This document shows positions 1-5,876 of a DNA stretch of 6,690 nt, piece after piece (positions within the stretch are counted from its first letter, which is position 1; each line of letters starts with the position of its first letter). This DNA comes from Rhodospirillaceae bacterium (lineage in GTDB: Bacteria > Pseudomonadota > Alphaproteobacteria > Rhodospirillales_A > Casp-alpha2): positions 1-6,690 of the forward strand of contig DNMS01000427.1 of the NCBI GenBank assembly GCA_003488105.1. Reading direction: 5' to 3'. The notes under the pieces are model-generated. The model saw nothing but the letters and a program-made list of their open reading frames with translations, made no database searches and had not been told where the DNA came from. Made by a program: the position numbers and the translations under genes.

Positions 1-1503
1 CACATGCTGTTCGCCGTCAACTGCCCGCTCAGCCATCTGGAAACCCGCATTGACGATTTCGTGCCCAGGAAGGACACGCCCGTCGTGCTGTGTTCCGAAG
101 GCAAGGCCGACAAGCATTTGGTCGATCTGGGCGCGGAACGCCTGATCGCCTGGGGCTATACGGATGTGAATATCCTCGGCGGCGGGCTCGACGCCTGGGA
201 TCAGGCCGGGTTCGAAGTGTTTTCCGGCGTCAACGTGCCGTCCAAGGCGTTCGGCGAGTTCGTCGAACATACCTATGACACGCCGCGCATCCCGCCCGAG
301 GAAGTGAAGGCGATGATGGATCGGGGCGAGAACATGGTGGTTCTCGATTCCCGCCCCATGTCCGAATATCACAAGATGAACATCCCCATGGGCGTCGACT
401 GTCCGGGGGCGGAATTGGCCTATCGGGTCCACGATCTGGCGCCCGATCCCAGCACCACCGTGGTGGTCAACTGCGCCGGGCGCACGCGCTCCATCATCGG
501 CGCGCAGTCGTTGATCAACGCGGGCATTCCCAACAAGGTCGTGGCCCTGGAAAACGGCACCATGGGCTGGCATTTGGCGGGTTTTCAACTGGAATACGGC
601 AACGACCGGAAGTTTCCCGACCAACTTTCCGAAGAGGCCCAGGCCAAGGCCAAGGCCGTGCGCGAGCGGGTCGCCAAGCGGTTCGGTGTGCCGACCTGCG
701 ACCATGATCAACTTGCCGCCTGGCGGGCCGAGGCGGGACGCACGACCTACGTTCTCGACGTCCGCAATCCGGAAGAATTCACCGGCGGGCATCTGGAAGG
801 CAGCCGTCATGCGCCCGGTGGGCAGTTGGTTCAGGCTTGGGACCGCTACGTCGCGGTGCTGGGGGCGCGGATCGTGCTCGTCTGTGACGACGGCGTGCGC
901 GCGACCATGACAGCAAGCTGGCTGGTCCAGATGGGCTGGCCCGAGGTCTATGTGCTGGAAAATGCCCTCGACGGGCAGCCTTTGGTGCGCGGTGCTCATA
1001 AACCGAAAATCTACGGTCTCGACGCCGCTGCCGCCGAAACGGTCACGGTGGAAGGGCTGGAACGCATGATCGCCGACAAGGTCTGCGTCATCATCGATTT
1101 GGCCGACAGTCTGACCTATCGCGACGGGCACATCCCGGACGCTTGGTTCGCCGTGCGCGCGCGCCTGAAGGACAGCATCAAGAAGATTCCCGATGCGCGG
1201 TATACGGTTTTGACCTCGCCCGATGGGGTGCTGGCGCAACTGGCGGCATCTGAACTGCGCGCCATGGGACGGCACGTCGCCGTGCTTGTCGACGGCACGG
1301 AAGCTTGGAAAGCGGCCCGCAAGGAGATGCAAACCGGCTTCACCAACATGGCCGACGAAACCAATGACGTCTGGTACCGCCCCTATGACATGGACGATGC
1401 CCAGGAAGGGGCCATGAAGCAGTATCTGAGCTGGGAGATCAATCTGGTCAATCAGCTGGATCGCGACGGCACCACCCGGTTCAAAAAATTTCCCCAAGCG
1501 TGA
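1..1503 (+). CDS. Rhodanese-repeat sulfurtransferase-like protein (four rhodanese domains, 5' end cut by window edge)
   Basis: Residue numbers count the ATG at position 4 as 1. The reading frame is open to the window edge, and this Met lies inside a rhodanese fold (GHxLFAVNxPLS-type segment), so the true start is upstream and a few tens of residues are missing. Four rhodanese-like domains follow one another: about 1-75, 90-200, 225-330 and 345-440. Active-site cysteines are visible in domain 1 (C30, CSEGKAD), domain 2 (C157, CAGRTRS, the best-preserved loop) and domain 3 (C294, CDDGVRA). Domain 4 has TSPDG at the same place, with Thr404 for Cys, so it is probably inactive. A tail of about 60 residues rich in W, Y and D ends the protein. 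Rhodaneses move sulfane sulfur through a Cys persulfide; the donor and acceptor here are unknown. No signal peptide can be judged because the N-terminus is missing. The gene ends 40 bases before the next one. Confidence 0.9.
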   Translation, partial: HMLFAVNCPLSHLETRIDDFVPRKDTPVVLCSEGKADKHLVDLGAERLIAWGYTDVNILGGGLDAWDQAGFEVFSGVNVPSKAFGEFVEHTYDTPRIPPEEVKAMMDRGENMVVLDSRPMSEYHKMNIPMGVDCPGAELAYRVHDLAPDPSTTVVVNCAGRTRSIIGAQSLINAGIPNKVVALENGTMGWHLAGFQLEYGNDRKFPDQLSEEAQAKAKAVRERVAKRFGVPTCDHDQLAAWRAEAGRTTYVLDVRNPEEFTGGHLEGSRHAPGGQLVQAWDRYVAVLGARIVLVCDDGVRATMTASWLVQMGWPEVYVLENALDGQPLVRGAHKPKIYGLDAAAAETVTVEGLERMIADKVCVIIDLADSLTYRDGHIPDAWFAVRARLKDSIKKIPDARYTVLTSPDGVLAQLAASELRAMGRHVAVLVDGTEAWKAARKEMQTGFTNMADETNDVWYRPYDMDDAQEGAMKQYLSWEINLVNQLDRDGTTRFKKFPQA

Positions 1504-1512
1504 AACGCTGGG
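1493..1512 (+). other. Small hairpin enclosing the rhodanese-gene stop codon
   Basis: AGCGT (1497-1501) and ACGCT (1505-1509) form a 5-bp stem around a GAA loop. CCC (1493-1495) and GGG (1510-1512) extend it across a single bulged A. The TGA stop (1501-1503) sits at the top of the hairpin. No T-run follows on the + strand (the next bases are CAAAACAAAA), so it does not look like an intrinsic terminator for this operon. It might tune coupling or RNA stability between the first two genes, or it may be chance. Confidence 0.3.
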
Positions 1513-1528
1513 CAAAACAAAATACACG

Positions 1529-1533
1529 AAGGA
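1529..1533 (+). promoter_or_regulatory. Shine-Dalgarno site for the isocitrate/isopropylmalate-type dehydrogenase
   Basis: AAGGA lies 10 bases before the ATG at 1544, in an A-rich stretch of the 40-base intergenic gap. It is the clearest ribosome binding site in the window and supports the ATG at 1544 as the start. No promoter is recognisable in the gap. Confidence 0.7.
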
Positions 1534-1543
1534 AACACCACGC

Positions 1544-2608
1544 ATGAAATTCATCGTTCTGGAAAACGACGGCATCGGGCCGGAAATCATGGCCGCGACT
1601 CTGCCGGTGCTGGAAAAGCTCGACGAACGGTTCGGCCTCAACATCGAACTGGTGCCCATGGTCTCGGGCATGCGGGCCTTGAAGGCCGAGGGCCAGACTA
1701 TCCCGAAGGCGGTCTATGACGCCTGCGACGCCGCCGATGGCGTGATCCTGGGGCCGGTATCGTCGTTCGAATATCCGTCGGAGGCCGAGGGCGGCGTCAA
1801 CCCGTCCAAGTCCTTCCGCAAGGTGTTTGACCTGTTCGCCAACATCCGTCCGGCGCGGACCCGGCCGGGCGTGCCCTCGGTGATCAAGCAGATGGACCTG
1901 GTCATCGTGCGCGAGAACACCGAAGGCCTTTACGCCGACCGCAACATGTTCATGGGCTCCGGCGAATTCATGCCGACCGAGGACGTGGCCCTTTCCGTGC
2001 GCAAGATCACCCGCCAGGGCTGCGAGCGCATCGCCAAACAGGCGTTTGAGATGGCCATGGAACGGCGCAAGAAGGTGACCGCCGTGCACAAGGCCAACGT
2101 GTTGCGCATGACCGACGGCCTGTTCCTCAAGACCGTCATGGAGGTGGCCAAGGATTATCCCAGCGTCGAGGTCGAGGAGTTGATCATCGATGCCGCGACC
2201 GCCCATCTGGTCAAGCGGCCGCAGGATTTCGACGTCATCGTCACCACCAACGCCTTCGGCGACATCCTGTCGGACCTGTGCTCGGAACTGTCGGGCAGCC
2301 TGGGACTGGCCGGGTCCATCAACGCCGGCAAGGGCCATGTGTTCGCCCAGGCCCAGCACGGCTCGGCCCCCGATATCGCCGGCAAGGGTGTCGCCAACCC
2401 GACGGCGCTGATGCTGTCCACGGCCATGCTGCTGGAGGAACTGGGCCGCCGCACCTCGCGTAACGACCTGGCACAGGCCTCGGCCTCCATGTTCAAGGCC
2501 GTGGAACTGGCGCTCGGCGATCCCGCCAGCCACACGCCCGACCTCGGCGGCAAAAACTCGACGGCGGGCTTCGGCAAGGCCGTACTCGCCGCTCTCGACA
2601 AGGAATAG
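1544..2608 (+). CDS. NAD-dependent isocitrate/isopropylmalate dehydrogenase family protein
   Basis: The 354-residue protein is full length for the family of Mg2+-dependent beta-decarboxylating dehydrogenases, which oxidise a 2-hydroxy acid and usually lose CO2 from the beta position. Conserved elements are ENDGIGPEI at the N-terminus, substrate arginines R92, R102 and R123, the RENTEGLY motif with catalytic Y130, K183 (HKANVLRMTDG), metal-binding D216, D240 and D244 (FGDILSDL), and the cofactor loop HGSAPDIAGKG (272-282). Asp277 in that loop marks NAD+ rather than NADP+ preference in characterised LeuB and isocitrate dehydrogenases. In LeuB a Glu and two Leu precede the first Arg and hold the isopropyl group; here these positions are V85, S88 and K89. 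With ENTEG this argues for a polar substrate (isocitrate-, malate- or tartrate-like) and against leuB. It sits between a rhodanese gene and a ketopantoate-reductase relative, 9 bases from the latter, probably in one operon. Confidence 0.9.
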   Translation: MKFIVLENDGIGPEIMAATLPVLEKLDERFGLNIELVPMVSGMRALKAEGQTIPKAVYDACDAADGVILGPVSSFEYPSEAEGGVNPSKSFRKVFDLFANIRPARTRPGVPSVIKQMDLVIVRENTEGLYADRNMFMGSGEFMPTEDVALSVRKITRQGCERIAKQAFEMAMERRKKVTAVHKANVLRMTDGLFLKTVMEVAKDYPSVEVEELIIDAATAHLVKRPQDFDVIVTTNAFGDILSDLCSELSGSLGLAGSINAGKGHVFAQAQHGSAPDIAGKGVANPTALMLSTAMLLEELGRRTSRNDLAQASASMFKAVELALGDPASHTPDLGGKNSTAGFGKAVLAALDKE

Positions 2609-2612
2609 GGGG
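2608..2612 (+). promoter_or_regulatory. G-rich ribosome binding site overlapping the upstream stop
   Basis: GGGGG begins with the last base of the preceding TAG stop and lies 5 bases before the ATG at 2618. A second AAGGA at 2600-2604 is inside the upstream gene and rather far from the start. The 9-base gap and the shared site suggest translational coupling of the two genes. Confidence 0.45.
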
Positions 2613-2617
2613 CCGTC

Positions 2618-3676
2618 ATGGCAGGGGAGGAACGCATCGCCGTCTACGGCGCTGGCGCCGTCGGCGCCTACGTGGGCGGCTACATGACCCGGGACGGACG
2701 GGACGTCACCCTGATCGACCCCTGGGAAGAGCACGTGACGCTCATGCGCGAACCCGGGCTGCAACTGTCGGGCCTGACGGAGCCGGAAAACTTCACGGTC
2801 AAATGCAATGCCGTGCTCGACCGTGACCTGCCGCCGCCGGGCGATATCGGCCCGTTCGACGTGATCTTCATCTGCGTCAAATCCTTCGACACGGAAGCCG
2901 CGGCCAAGCGCATGCATCCCTATCTGGCCGAGGGCGGTTTCATGGTCAGTCTGCAGAACGGCATCAACGAAGGCACCATCGCCGGGGTCGTTGGCCGGGA
3001 CCGTACCGTCGGCTGCATCGCGTCCTCGATCTCCGTCTCCATGTGGGAGCCGGGGGCCGTGCGCCGCAATGTGAAACTGGGCGGCAAGGAACATGTCGTG
3101 TTCCGCGCGGGCGAACTGGACGGCAGCGTGACGCCGCGGGTGGAGAAGGTGTCCGAGATTCTGGCCAGTGTGGATAGCTCGAAAGTGACGACGACCCTGA
3201 TGGGCGAACGCTGGTCCAAGCTGATCGTCAATTGCATGCGCAATCCGATCTCCGCCGCTTCGGGCATGGCGTCAAACGCCTGTGACACGGACGACCATAT
3301 CCGCCGCCTCGGCATCCGCATCGGCGCGGAAGCGGTCGCGGTCGCGATGGCCGAAGGCCACCCGCTCGAAAAGCTTCTGGGCATGCCGCCGGAACAGGTG
3401 CTGGCGGCCGGGCAGGGGGACGCTGACGCCATGGCGGCCTGCGACACGTCTCTGCTCGACGGGCGGGCCAAACGGTCGGACCAACAGCGCCCCTCCATGG
3501 CCCAGGACATGGTCAAGGGCCGGCCGACGGAGATCGACTACCTTAACGGCTTCGTCGTGGCGACGGCCAAGGCCCACGGCATCGCCGTGCCCGCCAACGA
3601 AGGCATCGTCGCGGTCATCAAGCGCATCGAGGCGGGCGAGATCGAGCCCAGCCCCGAGGCCCTGGCGGGTATTTGA
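2618..3676 (+). CDS. Ketopantoate reductase (ApbA/PanE) family oxidoreductase
   Basis: The protein has 352 residues; E. coli PanE has 303. The N-terminal Rossmann domain (about 5-165) opens with YGAGAVGAYVGG and its GxGxxG at 11-16. K88 (ICVKSF) and N114 (LQNG) match conserved cofactor-site positions. The helical C-terminal domain carries K201, N205 and N209 (SKLIVNCMRNP), matching the K-xxx-N-xxx-N pattern of PanE with K201 as probable catalytic lysine, and E305 in PTEIDYLNG. This family reduces 2-oxo acids such as ketopantoate to 2-hydroxy acids. Asp34 ends strand beta-2 (TLIDP), where NADPH-specific PanE has a basic residue, so NAD(H) use is plausible. The segment at about 250-300 is longer than in E. 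coli PanE. The neighbours are other hydroxy-acid dehydrogenases and no pantothenate gene is present, so I call a family member, not panE. The ATG at 2618 places the Rossmann motif at the usual distance from the start. Confidence 0.88.
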   Translation: MAGEERIAVYGAGAVGAYVGGYMTRDGRDVTLIDPWEEHVTLMREPGLQLSGLTEPENFTVKCNAVLDRDLPPPGDIGPFDVIFICVKSFDTEAAAKRMHPYLAEGGFMVSLQNGINEGTIAGVVGRDRTVGCIASSISVSMWEPGAVRRNVKLGGKEHVVFRAGELDGSVTPRVEKVSEILASVDSSKVTTTLMGERWSKLIVNCMRNPISAASGMASNACDTDDHIRRLGIRIGAEAVAVAMAEGHPLEKLLGMPPEQVLAAGQGDADAMAACDTSLLDGRAKRSDQQRPSMAQDMVKGRPTEIDYLNGFVVATAKAHGIAVPANEGIVAVIKRIEAGEIEPSPEALAGI

Positions 3677-3681
3677 TTCTC

Positions 3682-4737
3682 ATGACGGACCGCTACGCAG
3701 CACAAGACCTGACCACCGCCGCCAAAATGCTGTTTGAAAAGGCAGGCGCCGCCGCACCTGTGGCCCAGGCCATGGCCGATATTCTGGTTGAGGCCGATTT
3801 GTTGGGTTACGGCACCCATGGTCTGCAATTCGTGCCCGCCTATCTGGCGGCCATGGAAGGGGGCAAGACGACCCCCGACGGCGAGCCGGAAATCATCATC
3901 GACAACGGCGCGGCCCTGGTGCTTGACGGCAAGGGGCTGCCCGGGCAATGGGTCATGCTTCGCGCCCTGGACCTGGCGGTCGCCCGGGCCAAGGACACGC
4001 CCATGGTTGGGATCGCGATCCGCAATTCGGCGAATATTTCCTGCCTCGCGACCTATGCCCGGCGGGCGGCGCTGAAGGGCTATTTCGCCATCGTCGCGGC
4101 CTCGGCCCCCACAACCAAGGCCGTTGCCCCTTTCGGCGGCGCCTCGCCGGTGATCGGCACCAACCCCTTCGCCGTCGGCATGCCGGGCGGAGACCATCCC
4201 ATTTTGATCGACACCAGTGCTGCCGCCGTCACCAACCGCGCCATCGAACGGGCTAATCGCCTGGGCGAAAAGTTGCCATTTCCGGCCTTGGTCGGTGCCG
4301 ATGGCCGGTCGAGCGACGATCCGGCGGTTCTCAAGACCGACCCGCCGGGGGCGATCCGTCCCGCCGGCGGCGACGAGGCCGGACACAAGGGCTTTGCCCT
4401 GGGATTGTTGGTCGAGGCCCTGACCTCGGGCCTAGCCGGGCTCGGCCGGTCGTCTGACAAACCGCCCGCCGGCAACGCGGCCTACCTGCAATTGATCGAC
4501 CCCCGGGGCTTCGCCGGTGCGGATGCCTTCACGCAAGAGACCGGCGTGCTCGCCGATCTGTGCCGGGCCGCCGTGCCCTGTGATCCGGCTCAGCCGGTGC
4601 GCGTGCCCGGTGACCGCGCCGCCGCCGCCTTCGCGGCACAAAGCGCCCAGGGCGTCGCCCTGCATCCTGAAATCATGGACCGCCTGCGGCCCTTGCTGGA
4701 GAAATACGGAATTCCCGTTCCGGCCCCGCTCGCTTAA
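3682..4737 (+). CDS. Malate/L-lactate dehydrogenase (Ldh_2) family NAD(P)-dependent oxidoreductase
   Basis: The 351-residue protein has the layout of the Ldh_2 family (YiaK, AllD, sulfolactate dehydrogenase ComC), which reversibly oxidises 2-hydroxy acids with NAD(P) using a fold unlike classical lactate dehydrogenase. H46 in YGTHG corresponds to the catalytic His of the SHG motif (His44 in YiaK). PFGGASPVIGTNPFAVGMP (150-168) is the family's cofactor-binding region, and GHKGFALGLLVE (234-245) contains the conserved Lys. The usual RNSNHxG reads R114-N-S-A-N-I-S120, so the second conserved His is Asn118. A TTG at 3673 overlaps the upstream stop and would add three residues. The ATG at 3682 is preferred because it starts five bases after that stop and gives a family-like N-terminus. 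No strong Shine-Dalgarno site is present, so coupling to the preceding gene is likely. It is the last gene of the + operon. Substrate unknown. Confidence 0.9.
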   Translation: MTDRYAAQDLTTAAKMLFEKAGAAAPVAQAMADILVEADLLGYGTHGLQFVPAYLAAMEGGKTTPDGEPEIIIDNGAALVLDGKGLPGQWVMLRALDLAVARAKDTPMVGIAIRNSANISCLATYARRAALKGYFAIVAASAPTTKAVAPFGGASPVIGTNPFAVGMPGGDHPILIDTSAAAVTNRAIERANRLGEKLPFPALVGADGRSSDDPAVLKTDPPGAIRPAGGDEAGHKGFALGLLVEALTSGLAGLGRSSDKPPAGNAAYLQLIDPRGFAGADAFTQETGVLADLCRAAVPCDPAQPVRVPGDRAAAAFAAQSAQGVALHPEIMDRLRPLLEKYGIPVPAPLA

Positions 4738-4739
4738 GC
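4732..4739. other. GCTTAAGC palindrome with overlapping convergent stop codons
   Basis: The TAA of the + strand Ldh_2 gene (4735-4737) and the TAA of the minus-strand membrane-protein gene (complement of 4734-4736) overlap within TTAA, at the centre of an 8-base perfect palindrome. The two coding regions therefore overlap by three to four bases, leaving no room for a separate bidirectional terminator between the operons. Confidence 0.95.
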
Positions 4740-4985
4740 CGAAGGAGAAGGCCGCCGCCGGATGAACAGCACACCGACGGCCCCTGCAAAAGCACTGAGG
4801 ATCAGCCAGACCGCCTGGAAGTCGGGGATCAGGAACGACGCCAGGTAGCTGACGATGATGGCGCCGGCGGAACAGGTGATGACGTTGCGTAGCAGGGCGC
4901 GGGTGCCGTTCTTGGTGTAGATCGCGGCCAGCCAGGCGACCACGTTGCCGATGCTGATCACGATCATCAGACTGATGGGGTCCAT
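4734..4985 (-). CDS. Small three-helix membrane protein, possibly a divergent GlsB/YeaQ/YmgE-type protein
   Basis: The 83-residue product has three hydrophobic segments at about 4-23, 34-53 and 57-75. A basic loop (K25, R29, R33) follows the first segment and the protein ends in RRRPSPSA. By the positive-inside rule both of these are cytoplasmic and the N-terminus faces out. Length and helix spacing resemble the GlsB/YeaQ/YmgE (transglycosylase-associated) family, and phrases such as VVAWLAAIY, GAIIVSYLAS and AGAVGVLFIRR fall in matching places, but most glycines typical of that family are missing. I treat this as a suggestion only. The ATG at 4983-4985 is chosen because hydrophobic sequence begins at once and AAAGGA lies upstream; a longer in-frame start near 5129 would overlap the neighbouring gene with low-complexity Arg/Gly sequence. 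It is last in the minus-strand operon, 17 bases after the dehydrogenase. Function unknown. Confidence 0.75.
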   Translation of the reverse strand: MDPISLMIVISIGNVVAWLAAIYTKNGTRALLRNVITCSAGAIIVSYLASFLIPDFQAVWLILSAFAGAVGVLFIRRRPSPSA

Positions 4986-4996
4986 GGGACGCCCAA

Positions 4997-5002
4997 TCCT
5001 TT
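4997..5002 (-). promoter_or_regulatory. Shine-Dalgarno-like site for the small membrane protein
   Basis: The minus strand reads AAAGGA here, 11 bases before the ATG at 4985. The spacing is slightly long but usable. It supports the short 83-residue protein over the longer open frame that starts further upstream. Confidence 0.5.
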
Positions 5003-5875
5003 CTAGGTCTTCCGTCGCTTCTGCAACTCCGCGAACACCTCGCGGTAATCCTCGGGTGCCGTGTCGCCGTAGTCTTCCTTGAAGCCGAATTCGGACAGCC
5101 ACTTCAGGCGCTTGGCCCCGCCGTCGCACATGAAGGCGTCGTAGCCCAGGGCGCGCAGGGTATCGGCGGCTTCTTCCAGTTCATGCCCCCGGCGGGCGCC
5201 ATGGATCGCCGTGCGCCCGATCAGGAAATGGGCCAGGTCGTCGAAGTTCTTGCCGGCGTAGCTGCGGTTCATGGACTGGAATACCTCGTCCGCCACGCCA
5301 TAGGTCTCGGCCCCCAGGACGCATTCCTGCAGCAACGCCTCCATGCCCTTGACCAGGACGGAGCGGAACATCTTGGTTGCCGCCGCCCGGCCGTATTCCG
5401 TGCCGAACTCCCGCATGTTGACGCCGTAGGGGGTGAAGGCCTCGATCACGTCCTTGGCCGCCGTGCCGACCAGCAGCATGGGCACCTTTTCGTTCTTGCC
5501 GGGCACGCCGTCCATGACCGCGACCTCGACGAAGCGGGCCCCCGTCGGATTGACGACCTCGGCGATCTGCTGCTTGACCATGGGCGAGGTCGAGTTGAGG
5601 TCCATGTAGATCTGCCCGGCCTTCAAGGTTTGGGCTGCTTCCCGGGCGACTTCCAGGGCTTCCGTCGCGGTCACGGTGGATAGGATGATGTCCGATGCGG
5701 CGACCAGATCGGCGATACTGGCGGCCATGGTCACGCCCTCGACCGCCGGCCGGTCGCGGAGATCGCGGGCGGTGATGGGCGCCGGCAGGCCCGCCGCGAG
5801 CAGGCCCTTGGCGATCAGGGGCCCGGCCTCGCCGAAGCCGATGAAGCCCAGGCGCGGCGCGTTGCGGGCGGTCAT
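5003..5875 (-). CDS. NAD(P)-dependent 6-phosphogluconate/3-hydroxyisobutyrate-dehydrogenase-like protein with DUF1932-type C-terminus
   Basis: The 290-residue protein has an N-terminal Rossmann domain with GFIGFGEAG (GxGxxG at 13-18). STVTATEALE (66-75) and the MDLNSTSP segment (91-98) occupy family-typical places. The usual substrate-binding glycine-rich motif of beta-hydroxyacid dehydrogenases appears as MDGVPG (121-126). The helical domain carries K168 in AATKMFRSVLVKG, aligned with the catalytic Lys of the family. The C-terminal part (about 190-260, with GRTAIHGARRGHELEEAADTL) looks like the DUF1932 domain found in uncharacterised members. The family oxidises 3-hydroxy acids or their phosphates; this subgroup has no assigned substrate that I can name. 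The ATG at 5873-5875 lies one base after the stop of the PrpD-family gene, with only a weak Shine-Dalgarno site, pointing to coupling by re-initiation. An open extension upstream of this ATG runs into the PrpD gene and is not part of the protein. Confidence 0.88.
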   Translation of the reverse strand: MTARNAPRLGFIGFGEAGPLIAKGLLAAGLPAPITARDLRDRPAVEGVTMAASIADLVAASDIILSTVTATEALEVAREAAQTLKAGQIYMDLNSTSPMVKQQIAEVVNPTGARFVEVAVMDGVPGKNEKVPMLLVGTAAKDVIEAFTPYGVNMREFGTEYGRAAATKMFRSVLVKGMEALLQECVLGAETYGVADEVFQSMNRSYAGKNFDDLAHFLIGRTAIHGARRGHELEEAADTLRALGYDAFMCDGGAKRLKWLSEFGFKEDYGDTAPEDYREVFAELQKRRKT

Positions 5876-5876
5876 G

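Noticed and set aside
1544..2608. Assignment as leuB (3-isopropylmalate dehydrogenase)
   Set aside because: The isopropyl-binding Glu/Leu/Leu are replaced by Val/Ser/Lys, the active-site motif is RENTEG, and no leuCD genes are adjacent.
1481..3094. A 537-codon open frame on the minus strand
   Set aside because: It is antisense to two clear enzyme genes and its translation is a His/Gly/Asp/Arg-rich string with no fold or motif, as expected from the mirror frame of GC-rich codons.
3538..4386. A 282-codon open frame on the minus strand
   Set aside because: Antisense to the Ldh_2 gene, compositionally biased, no recognisable domain.
4707..4722. CGGAA/TTCCG hairpin near the operon junction as a minus-strand terminator
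   Set aside because: Only a 5-bp stem inside the Ldh_2 coding region, followed on the minus strand by TATTTCTCC with no proper T-run.
5183..5683. A 166-codon open frame on the + strand
   Set aside because: Antisense to the DUF1932-type dehydrogenase, no ribosome binding site or family resemblance.
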